Shown here piece after piece: positions 7,594-15,476 of a stretch of DNA of 64,000 nt. Within the stretch, counting starts at the first letter, position 1; each line of letters starts with the position of its first letter. Made by a program: the position numbers and the translations under genes. Below the pieces are notes generated by a model. That model had not been told where the DNA came from, ran no database searches, and saw only the letters and a list, made by a program, of their open reading frames with translations. This DNA comes from Amycolatopsis sp. CA-128772 (GTDB taxonomy: Bacteria > Actinomycetota > Actinomycetes > Mycobacteriales > Pseudonocardiaceae). Location of the stretch: NCBI RefSeq assembly GCF_002904295.1, contig NZ_PPHG01000083.1:124001-188000 (forward strand), in the 5' to 3' direction.

Positions 7594-7650
7594 GGCACTT
7601 TCACGTGAAAGTGCCGCCCCCGCAGACTCCGAGGGCGGCACTTTCACGTG
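7594..7650. terminator. Double palindromic terminator between DoxX and thiolase genes
   Basis: A perfect 22-bp palindrome (7594-7615, GGCACTTTCAC plus its complement) is followed at 7633-7650 by GGGCGGCACTTTCACGTG, which can also pair perfectly over 18 bp with 7602-7619. The two foldings are mutually exclusive. It lies 3 nt after the DoxX stop and 5 nt from the convergent thiolase stop, so it probably serves both directions. Confidence 0.75.
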
Positions 7651-7654
7651 GAAG

Positions 7655-8944
7655 CTACTTCTCCAGGATCGCGGTGACGCCCTGCCCGCCGGCCGCGCAG
7701 ATGGAGATCAGGCCGCGGCCGGACCCCTTCTCGTGCAGCAGCTTCGCCAGCGTCGCGACGATCCGGCCGCCGGTCGCGGCGAACGGGTGCCCGGCCGCCA
7801 GCGACGAGCCGTTGACGTTCAGCTTCGCCCGGTCGATCGCGCCGAGCGGCTCGTCCAGGTCCAGCTTCTCCTTGGCGAACGCCGGGTCCTCCCACGCCTT
7901 GAGCGTGGCCAGCACCTGCGACGCGAACGCCTCGTGGATCTCGTAGAAGTCGAAGTCCTGCAGCGACAACCCGGCCCGCGTGAGCATCCGCGGCACGGCG
8001 TACGCGGGCGCCATCAGCAGGCCCTCCTCGCCGTGGACGTAGTCGACGGCGGCGGTCTGCGAGAACGTCAGGTACGCCTGCACCGGCAGCTTGTGCGCCT
8101 TCGCCCACTCGTCGGTGGCGAGCAGGACCGTCGATGCGCCGTCGGTCAGCGGCGTCGAGTTGCCCGCGGTCATCGTGCCGTCCGGGCCGCCGAAGGCCGG
8201 CTTGAGCTTGGCGAGCTTCTCCGCGGTCGAATCCGGGCGCAGGTTCTGGTCGCGCGCGAGCTTGAGGAACGGCGTCACGAGGTCGTCGAAGAACCCGCGG
8301 TCGTACGCGGCGGCGAGGTGCTGGTGGCTGGCCGCGGCCAGCTCGTCCTGCGCCTCGCGGGTGATCTCCCAGATCTTCGCCGTCAGCGCCGCGTGCTCGC
8401 CCATCGACAGGCCGGTGCGCGGCTCCTCGTTGCGCGGGATCGCCGGGACGATGTGCCCGGGCCGGATCTTCGCGACGAGCTTGAGCCGGTCGCCGAGCGT
8501 CTTGGCCGCGTTGAGCTGGATGAGGATCTGACGCAGGTTCTCGTTGACGGCCAGCGGCGCGTCACTGGTGGTGTCGACACCGCCGGCGATGGCCGAGTCG
8601 ATCTGGCCGAGCGCGATCTTGTTGGCGACGTTGACGATGGCCTGCAGGCCGGTGCCGCACGCCATCTGGACGTCGGCCGCGGGCGTCGCGGGCGAAAGCT
8701 TGCTGCCCAGCACGCTCTCGCGGGCCAGGTTGAAGTCCTTCGAGTGCTTGAGCACGGCGCCGGCGGCGACCTCGCCGATCACCTCGCCCTGCAGCGAGAA
8801 GCGGCTGACCAGACCGTCGAGGGCGGCGGTGAACATGTCCTGGTTCGACGCCTTCGCGTACGGGCCGTTGGACCGCGCGAAGGGGATCCGGTTGCCCCCG
8901 ATGATCGCGACCTTGCGCACGGCGGGCGTCTTCTTCGGTGGCAT
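7655..8944 (-). CDS. fadA2: Acetyl-CoA acetyltransferase (thiolase), FadA2-like
   Basis: A 429-residue thiolase that cleaves 3-ketoacyl-CoA with CoA, or the reverse. The acylated nucleophile is C96 in QMACGTGLQAI. Catalytic histidines lie in YEIHEAFASQ and LAAGHPFAATGGR, and the second cysteine in SICAAGGQG. The lysine-rich N-terminus precedes RKVAIIGGNRIPFARS. It diverges from fabG4 across an 89-bp region with a perfect TetR-type operator, exactly as Rv0243 (fadA2) diverges from Rv0242c (fabG4) in M. tuberculosis. A beta-oxidation role is likely. Confidence 0.9.
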   Translation of the reverse strand: MPPKKTPAVRKVAIIGGNRIPFARSNGPYAKASNQDMFTAALDGLVSRFSLQGEVIGEVAAGAVLKHSKDFNLARESVLGSKLSPATPAADVQMACGTGLQAIVNVANKIALGQIDSAIAGGVDTTSDAPLAVNENLRQILIQLNAAKTLGDRLKLVAKIRPGHIVPAIPRNEEPRTGLSMGEHAALTAKIWEITREAQDELAAASHQHLAAAYDRGFFDDLVTPFLKLARDQNLRPDSTAEKLAKLKPAFGGPDGTMTAGNSTPLTDGASTVLLATDEWAKAHKLPVQAYLTFSQTAAVDYVHGEEGLLMAPAYAVPRMLTRAGLSLQDFDFYEIHEAFASQVLATLKAWEDPAFAKEKLDLDEPLGAIDRAKLNVNGSSLAAGHPFAATGGRIVATLAKLLHEKGSGRGLISICAAGGQGVTAILEK

Positions 8945-8977
8945 GACTTCACCTCTCTGGTCGTGTCCCTCACACTG

Positions 8978-8999
8978 TAACCTACTAGCGAGTAGGTTA
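8978..8999. promoter_or_regulatory. TetR-type operator in the fadA2/fabG4 divergent promoter
   Basis: TAACCTACT and AGTAGGTTA form a perfect 9-bp inverted repeat with spacer AGCG. Its core CTACTAGCGAGTAG matches the sites at 11941-11954 (TetR gene) and 49730-49743 (FadE5-like gene). It is placed to block both divergent promoters. Confidence 0.7.
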
Positions 9000-9036
9000 G
9001 ACTGCGACGTGACGCAGACTGCACGGGAGGCAACCG

Positions 9037-10371
9037 ATGGCTGACAGGTACCAGCAGTTCACGAAAACCCCGGTGGGGAAGTTCGTGGTGCCGAAGCTCG
9101 GCCTGCCCAACCCCGCCACGCTGCGCCGGTACCGCCCGGGGCAACCCGCCCTCGAGGGTCCCGCACTCCTGGGTGCCGCGCCCGGCGGGCGGCTGGAGAA
9201 GACCCTGCGTGACCAGCTCGCCGACGCCGGCATCGAGGTCATCGGCACCCCGGCCGACCGGCACGCGGCGCTCGTCTTCGACGCCACCGGCGTCACCGAC
9301 CCCGCGCGCCTGCGCGAGGTCTACGACTTCTTCCACCCGGTGATCCGCAGCGTCGGCCCGTCCGGCCGGGTCGTCGTCCTCGGCACCCCGCCGGAGCAGG
9401 TCGAGGGCCGCGAGCGGATCGCGCAGCGCGCCCTCGAAGGGTTCGTCCGTTCGGTGGGCAAGGAGCTGAAGCGCGGCGCGACCGCCCAGCTCGTCTACGT
9501 CGCCGACGGCGCCGAAGAGGCCACGGAGTCGACGCTGCGCTTCCTGCTCTCGGCGAAGTCGGCGTTCGTCGACGCGCAGGTCATCCGGATCGGCGCCGAG
9601 GGCAAGACCGCTTCCGCGCCGGCCAGCTGGGAGAAGCCCCTGGACGGCAAGGTCGCGCTGGTCACCGGCGCGTCCCGCGGCATCGGCGCGGCGATCGCCG
9701 AGGTCCTGGCTCGCGACGGCGCGCACGTCGTTGCGCTCGACATCCCCGCCCAGGGTGGCGACCTCTCGAAGGTGGCCAACAAGGTCGGCGGATCGTCGCT
9801 GCAGCTCGACATCACATCGCCGAGCGCGCCCGCGAAGCTCGCGGAGTACCTGAAGGAGCGGCACGGCGGCGTCGACATCGTCGTGCACAACGCGGGCATC
9901 ACCCGCGACAAGACGCTGGGCAACATGAGTGAGAGCGCGTGGGATTCGGTCATCGCCGTCAACCTCGCGTCGCAGCTCGCGGTGAACGACAAGCTCCTCG
10001 ACGACCACGTGCTCAACGAGAACGGCCGCATCATCGGCGTCTCGTCGATCGCGGGCATCGCCGGCAACGTCGGCCAGACGAACTACGCGACGTCGAAGGC
10101 GGGTGTGATCGGCATGGTGAACGTCGGCGCTCCGCAGCTCGCGGCGTACGGCGGCACGATCAACGCCGTCGCGCCGGGGTTCATCGAGACCAAGATGACG
10201 GCCGCGGTCCCGCTGTTCATCCGAGAAGCCGGGCGGCGGCTGTCCAGCCTCGGCCAGGGCGGCCTGCCGGTCGACGTCGCCGAGACGATCGCCTGGTACG
10301 CGAACCCGGCGTCGGCCGCGGTGAACGGCAACGTGGTCCGCGTCTGCGGCCAGGCCCTGCTGGGAGCGTGA
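9037..10371 (+). CDS. fabG4: High-molecular-weight 3-oxoacyl reductase FabG4
   Basis: 444 residues with the FabG4 architecture: a flavodoxin-like N-terminal domain (about residues 1-205) without an obvious active site, then an SDR ketoreductase domain. The cofactor motif is VTGASRGIGAAIAEVLA (about residues 208-224). The catalytic residues are S337, Y350 and K354 in NYATSKAG. It reduces 3-ketoacyl-CoA/ACP with NAD(P)H. ATG 9037 follows GGGAGG. It overlaps no gene upstream and runs directly into htdX (1-nt gap), as in Rv0242c-Rv0241c. Confidence 0.92.
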   Translation: MADRYQQFTKTPVGKFVVPKLGLPNPATLRRYRPGQPALEGPALLGAAPGGRLEKTLRDQLADAGIEVIGTPADRHAALVFDATGVTDPARLREVYDFFHPVIRSVGPSGRVVVLGTPPEQVEGRERIAQRALEGFVRSVGKELKRGATAQLVYVADGAEEATESTLRFLLSAKSAFVDAQVIRIGAEGKTASAPASWEKPLDGKVALVTGASRGIGAAIAEVLARDGAHVVALDIPAQGGDLSKVANKVGGSSLQLDITSPSAPAKLAEYLKERHGGVDIVVHNAGITRDKTLGNMSESAWDSVIAVNLASQLAVNDKLLDDHVLNENGRIIGVSSIAGIAGNVGQTNYATSKAGVIGMVNVGAPQLAAYGGTINAVAPGFIETKMTAAVPLFIREAGRRLSSLGQGGLPVDVAETIAWYANPASAAVNGNVVRVCGQALLGA

Positions 10372-10372
10372 C

Positions 10373-11212
10373 GTGGCGATCCGCGAACTCGACAGCACGC
10401 CGAGCCTGGCCACGCTGTACCCGAAGGCGCTGCTCGGCGGCGTCCTGCGCAAGCCGGCCGGGGATTCGCTGCCGGACACGGAGCTGGTGCGCACCGGCGT
10501 CGTCGTCGATCCGGCCCACCTGGCCGCGTACAACACCGTGTGCGGCTTCCGGCTGAGCGACGAGCTGCCGGCGACGTACCCGCACATGCTGGCGTTCCCG
10601 CTGCAGATGGCGCTGATGACCGAGCCGGGGTTCCCGTTCCCGCTGCTCGGCATGGTGCACGTGGCGAACCGGATCACCCAGCACCGCGCCCTGCGGATCG
10701 GCGAGCCGCTGACCGTGCGCGTCCGGGCGGAGAACCTGCGCCCGCACGAGAAGGGGCGTCAGTTCGACGTCGTCAGCGAGGCTTGGGCCGGCGATCACCT
10801 CGCTTGGTCCGACGTCAGCACGTACCTGCGTCGCGGTGCTGGTTCGGGTTCGTCCCGGCGGGACCAGCTGGCGCCGCCGACGCCGGACGCGATCTGGCGC
10901 GTCCCGGGCGACATCGGGCGCCGCTACGCGGAGGTCTCGGGCGACCGCAACCCGATCCACCTGCACCCGCTGACGGCCCGCCTGTTCGGCTTCCCCCGCG
11001 CGATCGCGCACGGCATGTGGACGAAGGCCCACGCGCTGGCGGCGTTCGAGGGACGGCTGCCGGAGGCGTTCACGGTGGACGTCCGCTTCAAGCAGCCGGT
11101 CCTGCTGCCGGCCAAGGCGGGCTTCACGTCGTGGTCCACTCCGGAAGGATGGGCCTTCGAGCTGTGGAGCGGGTCGAAGCCGAACCTGGAGGGCACGATC
11201 AGCTCACTCTGA
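10373..11212 (+). CDS. htdX: MaoC-type (3R)-hydroxyacyl thioester dehydratase HtdX
   Basis: A 279-residue double hot-dog protein. The C-terminal half holds the hydratase-2 motif: YAEVSGDRNPIHLH (catalytic Asp and His near residues 190-195) and RAIAHGMW. The N-terminal half is a second, non-catalytic hot-dog domain. It hydrates or dehydrates (3R)-hydroxyacyl thioesters. The GTG start lies 1 nt after the fabG4 stop, so the two are translationally linked. Synteny matches Rv0241c. Confidence 0.9.
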   Translation: MAIRELDSTPSLATLYPKALLGGVLRKPAGDSLPDTELVRTGVVVDPAHLAAYNTVCGFRLSDELPATYPHMLAFPLQMALMTEPGFPFPLLGMVHVANRITQHRALRIGEPLTVRVRAENLRPHEKGRQFDVVSEAWAGDHLAWSDVSTYLRRGAGSGSSRRDQLAPPTPDAIWRVPGDIGRRYAEVSGDRNPIHLHPLTARLFGFPRAIAHGMWTKAHALAAFEGRLPEAFTVDVRFKQPVLLPAKAGFTSWSTPEGWAFELWSGSKPNLEGTISSL

Positions 11213-11860
11213 CGGCTTCCAGACGGCGCCCTCGATGAGGTCGTTGAAGCCGAGCCAGACCAGGTTCATCATCCAGGAGGCGAGGACGCCGTCGGAGATG
11301 TCGGGGTGGTCGAGGGCCCAGTCGGCCAGCGACTCGGCCCCGCCGACCAGGGACGCGGCCAGCCCTTCGCCGGAGAACTCGGCCTGCTCGCCGACGCCCT
11401 TGCGGGTGCCGGCGGACACCACGAGCGCGGCGACGAGCTGGATCGCGCGCGCCCGCATGTCGGTGATTTCCGCGGCGAAGGCGCCGCCCACGGTGAGGGC
11501 CTGGCGGTGCAGGACCGTCCACGACTCGCGGTACTCGGCGACGAAGCGGTAGAAGGACCGCAGGCCGTGCCAGAGCTGCATGTCCGGCGGCAGGTCGGGC
11601 TGAACGCCGGCCTGGATGGCCTCCAGCAGCCGCGTCGCCTCGCGGCGGATGCACGCGCCGAAGAGGTCTTCCTTCGAGCCGAGGTAGGTGTAGATCATCG
11701 GCTTCGAGACGCCGGCGACGTCGGAGATTTCGTCCATCGACGCGGCGTGGTAGCCGTGGCGCGAGAAGACCTGGACGGCCGCGTCCAGGATCTGCCGCTC
11801 GCGCACGGCACGCGGCAGCCGCCTGGCCCGTTCGGGCGGACGCTGATCTTCCTCTGACAC
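11204..11860 (-). CDS. TetR family regulator, probable lipid-gene repressor (Rv0238-like)
   Basis: 218 residues. The N-terminal helix-turn-helix reads RQILDAAVQVFSRHGYHAASMDEISDVAGVSKPMIYTYLGSKEDLF, a standard TetR DNA-binding domain (described here in parts: RQILDAAVQVF, then AGVSKPMIYTYLGSKE). The helical C-terminal half should bind an acyl-type effector. Start GTG 11860 has an ideal GAGGAGG 6 nt upstream; a longer frame from 11938 would run over the operator. Its stop overlaps htdX by 9 nt, convergently. An operator like that of fadA2/fabG4 lies 80 nt upstream, implying autoregulation and control of the neighbouring lipid genes. Confidence 0.85.
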   Translation of the reverse strand: MSEEDQRPPERARRLPRAVRERQILDAAVQVFSRHGYHAASMDEISDVAGVSKPMIYTYLGSKEDLFGACIRREATRLLEAIQAGVQPDLPPDMQLWHGLRSFYRFVAEYRESWTVLHRQALTVGGAFAAEITDMRARAIQLVAALVVSAGTRKGVGEQAEFSGEGLAASLVGGAESLADWALDHPDISDGVLASWMMNLVWLGFNDLIEGAVWKPSE

Positions 11861-11935
11861 GCTGGACCTCCTCGTTGCTGCCCGGAGACGGTACCGGGCG
11901 CGGCCACGCCCGGGTGATTTCGGCACGCTTGCCCG

Positions 11936-11959
11936 CATACCTACTGGCGGGTAGCCTTA
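11936..11959. promoter_or_regulatory. TetR-type operator at the TetR gene and SCP2-like gene promoters
   Basis: Core CTACTGGCGGGTAG (11941-11954) differs from the fadA2/fabG4 operator core at two of 14 positions. It lies between the TetR gene and the divergent SCP2-like gene, so it could control both. Confidence 0.6.
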
Positions 11960-11986
11960 CGCATGAGTAACCGGAGAGGGGTGACC

Positions 11987-12643
11987 ATGGCCGACAACGC
12001 CGGGATGACCAGCGCCGATCGGATCGCGGAACTCCGCGGCGCACCGCTGCTCGACGCCCTGGAGCGGCTCGACCCGCTGAGCCCCGAAGCCCACGCCCTG
12101 GACGTCAACGAGCTGGCCCTCGACCCGGCCGAACTCCGGCGGGACGACTTCCGCCGTCTTTTGAAGGCCCTCCTCCGGCTGGCGGCGCAGGCCCCGGCGT
12201 TCGACCTGAGCAAGGTCGAGCCGGCCCGGTTCGCCTCCCTGGTGGCCTCGGCGTCGCGCGCCCAGCTCGAGAGCGTGGTCGCGGACCGCCCCCTGCGCGA
12301 GCGCATCCTGGACGAGATCTTCGCCCGCATGGGCGCCCACATCCGCCCCGACCGCGCCCGCGACCTGCAGGCGGTGGTCCACTGGCGCCTGTCGGGAGGC
12401 GCCGGCGAAGGCGGCTACGACCGCTACGAAACGGCGATCGCCCACGGGTCCTGCACGGTCAGCCGCGAGATGCACTCTGCGGCGCGAGTCACGATCACTA
12501 TCGCACCGGTCGACTTCTTCCGGCTCATCACCCACCAGGCCACCCCGGCGGTGTTGTTCGTCACGGGAAGAATCAAAGTAAAAGGCGACCTGGCCTTCGC
12601 GGCGGGCTTGATCGGTTTCTTCGACCTGCCGCAGCCCGTATAG
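11987..12643 (+). CDS. SCP2 sterol-carrier-like protein (first of tandem pair)
   Basis: 218 residues; the C-terminal 100 resemble an SCP2/sterol-transfer domain (VVHWRLSGGAGEGGYDRYET, then VDFFRLITHQATPAVLFVTG and RIKVKGDLAFAAGLIGFFDL). Such domains bind fatty acyl chains or sterols. The N-terminal half is a helical region without a clear family. ATG 11987 is chosen because GGAGAGGGG lies 9 nt upstream; an ATG at 11963 is in frame. The adjacency to fadA2/fabG4/htdX and the shared operator suggest a lipid-handling role. Confidence 0.7.
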   Translation: MADNAGMTSADRIAELRGAPLLDALERLDPLSPEAHALDVNELALDPAELRRDDFRRLLKALLRLAAQAPAFDLSKVEPARFASLVASASRAQLESVVADRPLRERILDEIFARMGAHIRPDRARDLQAVVHWRLSGGAGEGGYDRYETAIAHGSCTVSREMHSAARVTITIAPVDFFRLITHQATPAVLFVTGRIKVKGDLAFAAGLIGFFDLPQPV

Positions 12644-12652
12644 TTTCGGACC

Positions 12653-13252
12653 GTGCCCCGAAACGCAAAATGGCGCCGCCCCCGCCGTGGTGGCCACGCG
12701 GTGAACGCGTTCGCGGAGAAGCTGGTCATCGGCAACTTGACGCCACCCCAGTTCATCCAGGTCCTGGAAACCCTCCACATGCTGGGTTCGGCAGGAGCGG
12801 GCATCGAGCTGAGTTCCCTGTCAACGGACGTCCTGGTGGACGTGGTCCGCCGAGCCTCCCGCGACCAGCTGAAGGCAATTGCTTCGCATCCAGAGCTCCG
12901 CGCGGTGTTCTTGGACGAGATATTCCGCCGGATGTCGGAGCATTTCTCACCGGCGCGGGCGAGGCACGTGGATTTGGTGCTTTCTTGGCGCTTTTCGGAG
13001 GGCGCGGGCGAGGACGGTTACGACCGTTTCCAGACAGTGATCGAGGACGGGATGTGCGTGTCTTCGGCGGATCTGTCCCGCACCCCGGACACCACGATCA
13101 CCGTGTCGGTGGACGACTTCATCCGCATGGCGACAGGCAATGCGGCAGTGGCGGCGATGTTCGTGACGGGGAGGGTGAAGGTGAAGGGCGAGTATGCGCC
13201 GGCTGTGCGGTTCTCGAGCTACTTCGACATCCCCAAGCCCACGACGGACTAG
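12653..13252 (+). CDS. SCP2 sterol-carrier-like protein (second of tandem pair)
   Basis: A paralogue of the preceding protein in the same order of blocks: a helical DEIFRRMSEHFSPARARHVDL, then LSWRFSEGAGEDGYDRFQTV, then VDDFIRMATGNAAVAAMFVTG and RVKVKGEYAPAVRFSSYFDI. Start is uncertain: GTG 12653 (199 residues, Arg-rich extension) or GTG 12701 (183 residues), the latter giving a more natural N-terminus. The 9-nt gap to the upstream gene suggests one transcript. It arose by tandem duplication, judging from the matched motifs. Confidence 0.68.
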   Translation: MPRNAKWRRPRRGGHAVNAFAEKLVIGNLTPPQFIQVLETLHMLGSAGAGIELSSLSTDVLVDVVRRASRDQLKAIASHPELRAVFLDEIFRRMSEHFSPARARHVDLVLSWRFSEGAGEDGYDRFQTVIEDGMCVSSADLSRTPDTTITVSVDDFIRMATGNAAVAAMFVTGRVKVKGEYAPAVRFSSYFDIPKPTTD

Positions 13253-13269
13253 TCGCAGGATCAGCGCGG

Positions 13270-13752
13270 ATGGCCATCTCTTACGATCTCGAAATGGCGA
13301 CGTCATCGTCGCCGGAGCAAGTCGCACACGCACTGCTCGACGTCGGTCGCCCCTTGGCGCTCTTCGCGGCATCGGTCACCCCTGACCAGGTGTGCCGCGA
13401 CGGAGCGGTGACCCCGCTCCGCACGTGGGTCCGAGTCTACGAACGCAACGCCGCACCTTGGTCACCACTGGTGACGGACTTCGGAATTTCCCCGACCGTG
13501 GCCATCGGTTTCAGCATCTACAAACACGACCACATTCCCCAACAACAGGACGACTTGGTCCGCCTCACTACCGGCTTGTTGGACAGCGTCACCGGCGACG
13601 CAGTGCTTTCCGGCATGGACATCATCTGGCTCATGCGCCGCAACGGTGAGCTGACCCTGAACGAGCGGGACGACGTCTGGCTCGAGCGCCGCCTCGCCAC
13701 ACTGCACCAGCCCTACCGGCGGGAAACCCTCGCCTACGCGGAGGAACCGTAG
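13270..13752 (+). CDS. SitI3-like family protein
   Basis: 160 residues starting MAISYDLEMATSSSPEQVAHAL, the typical opening of actinobacterial proteins annotated as SitI3 family. SitI3 is the immunity protein against the Myxococcus SitA3 toxin. No toxin gene is seen next to it. It is followed convergently, 36 nt away, by the defence island. Family recognition is moderate; an immunity function is only inferred from the name family. Confidence 0.55.
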   Translation: MAISYDLEMATSSSPEQVAHALLDVGRPLALFAASVTPDQVCRDGAVTPLRTWVRVYERNAAPWSPLVTDFGISPTVAIGFSIYKHDHIPQQQDDLVRLTTGLLDSVTGDAVLSGMDIIWLMRRNGELTLNERDDVWLERRLATLHQPYRRETLAYAEEP

Positions 13753-13788
13753 CGATAGCGAAGCGGCACCCTTGGCCTGGCTGTCGGG

Positions 13789-14580
13789 TTACCCGCGGGT
13801 GTGCTCGAGTGCGTGCCGAGGTCGACGTTCCGCGTGAAACGCCTGCAGGGAATCATGGGCCGCGCGGCGTACCTCGGCGTTGAGCTGGTCATCGTGGAGC
13901 GTCTCGAAGGACATGAAGGCGCCGAGTCGCAACAAGCGCTTCAGGAAATCCTTCAGCAGCTCGGTCTCGTTCAGCCCGCCGGCGTCGATTTCGTGCCAGA
14001 CGTGCAGGATCGAGCGGACCAGTTGGGGGCTGCCGCCCAGCGCACGCCGGCGTGCGTAAATCTGGTCGAAGGCGCCCTCGCCGAGGATGTGCAGGGCGGC
14101 GTAGGGATCGGAGCTGTCGGGGTCGTGGACCAGGTGGGCTCGCCACCAAAGGCGACCGAACACGTGCCGGGTCAGGTCCTTGGCCAGGAAGCGCTCGTCG
14201 GTCCGCTTCTCGAATCGCCAGAACGAGACGTCCGGCAGCACGACCAGGGCCAGGAACACCCAGATGTCACGAGCTGCGGCTTCGGCCGGAGCCAGCCCGG
14301 TCGTCCGGTGGAGCAGCTCGGCCACTCGCCGGTCGAAGTCGTTCTTGGTGGCGGGTGTCGACCGATTCGGGAAGCCGGCCTCGCGAGCCACGCCGAGAAT
14401 TGCCTGACGCAGCTGGTCGAGGTCCTTCTCACGGACTCGATCGCCACCCGTGGCGGCGTAAACAGCCGAGTCGTGGCGCAACGCGGTGCGAAGTTCGAGC
14501 TCCTCGATGGTCAGTGACTTGTATTCTTGATACAGCTCGTGGGCCTGCCGAGGCAGCAGACGCGGGAACAAGACGCTCAT
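13789..14580 (-). CDS. Defence-island accessory protein, DUF6339-like
   Basis: 263 residues, mostly helical, last gene of the five-gene operon on the minus strand. It contains conserved-looking aromatic stretches (ARDIWVFLALVVLPDVSFWRF, given here as a 20-odd residue helix; then FGRLWWRAHLV) and GGLNETELLKDFLKRLLRLG. It resembles proteins of the DUF6339 group. ATG 14580 shares one base with the upstream stop (TGATG), so it is translationally coupled. No catalytic motif is visible. Function unknown; context points to anti-phage or restriction activity. Confidence 0.6.
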   Translation of the reverse strand: MSVLFPRLLPRQAHELYQEYKSLTIEELELRTALRHDSAVYAATGGDRVREKDLDQLRQAILGVAREAGFPNRSTPATKNDFDRRVAELLHRTTGLAPAEAAARDIWVFLALVVLPDVSFWRFEKRTDERFLAKDLTRHVFGRLWWRAHLVHDPDSSDPYAALHILGEGAFDQIYARRRALGGSPQLVRSILHVWHEIDAGGLNETELLKDFLKRLLRLGAFMSFETLHDDQLNAEVRRAAHDSLQAFHAERRPRHALEHTRG

Positions 14581-15476
14581 CAGGACTCCTCGAAGATCCG
14601 CACAGCGTGCTGGAGCTCGGTCGCGAACGCAGTCGGTGACTGCCCTTGCCGCCTGCGCAGGTGGGCCAGGCTCTGGCCTGGGAAGAACCGACCGACGAGC
14701 GCTTGGAGCGTGCTGCCGATCGTCTCGTCGCCATAGTCGTTTTCGAGGCTGAATTCCTGGTCGTTCAGTGCGTGCTCCACCAAGGTGCGAGCGACGTCCG
14801 CGTGCACGCTGGACAACACCACGCGGTCGACCGGCCGGGGCTTGGCCGCGTTGCGCATGGCGTCGACCAGTACTCGTTTGCGTTCGTTCACCAGCAGGAG
14901 CAACGCGCCCATGGTGGCCGTTTCGAGGTCGCCACCGATCTCCACGTGCCAGCCGGCGTCCTCGGGATACTGGGTCTTGGAGAAGTCGACGACCGCGATG
15001 GGGAAGAGCGGCGCGTCACCCTGCAGTCGGGTCTCGTACTTGTTGGTCCAGAGGATCGATCCGGCCCGGCGGGGCGAAGCCGAGTCGCCGGCTTCGGAGA
15101 ACTCGGCGAGCACCAAGGTGGTTTCCAAGCCCAGTACGCCACCGAGTTGATTGCCGGGCAGGACCGCGGTCAGGTCGACGGTCGCGGTACCCGAATCCGG
15201 CAGCGGAATGCGGTCGCCGGCGGCCTTCAGCCCCGAGCCGGACGCTGTCCAGATCATCGCGAGGGTCAACTTCGCCGTCGGGGGAAGCCCGGTGGCCTGC
15301 CTGACGAGACCTACGTCCACGGTCACCGTCTGCCGCAAGGACAAATCCATGCGATAGTCCCAGTCGCTCAGGGCATCCGGCAGCTCGGTGGGAGCATCAT
15401 CGATGAGCCACTGCCACGGTCCGGCCACCACCGAGTCCGCCGGTGCCGTGCGATAGGGCGGTGCTTGCATGCTCAT
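14580..15476 (-). CDS. Uncharacterised protein of the MORC/Z1 defence operon
   Basis: 298 residues that I cannot assign to a family. The first 130 residues are beta-rich (LSLRQTVTVDVGLVRQAT, then ATVDLTAVLPGNQLGGVLGLE), followed by a mixed region with DAGWHVEIGGDLETA and a helical C-terminus ending LQHAVRIFEES. There are no transmembrane helices and no nucleotide-binding motif. Its ATG overlaps the stop of the GHKL ATPase gene (ATGA) and its stop touches the next start. The coupling implies fixed stoichiometry with its neighbours, perhaps a structural or targeting subunit. Confidence 0.6.
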   Translation of the reverse strand: MSMQAPPYRTAPADSVVAGPWQWLIDDAPTELPDALSDWDYRMDLSLRQTVTVDVGLVRQATGLPPTAKLTLAMIWTASGSGLKAAGDRIPLPDSGTATVDLTAVLPGNQLGGVLGLETTLVLAEFSEAGDSASPRRAGSILWTNKYETRLQGDAPLFPIAVVDFSKTQYPEDAGWHVEIGGDLETATMGALLLLVNERKRVLVDAMRNAAKPRPVDRVVLSSVHADVARTLVEHALNDQEFSLENDYGDETIGSTLQALVGRFFPGQSLAHLRRRQGQSPTAFATELQHAVRIFEES

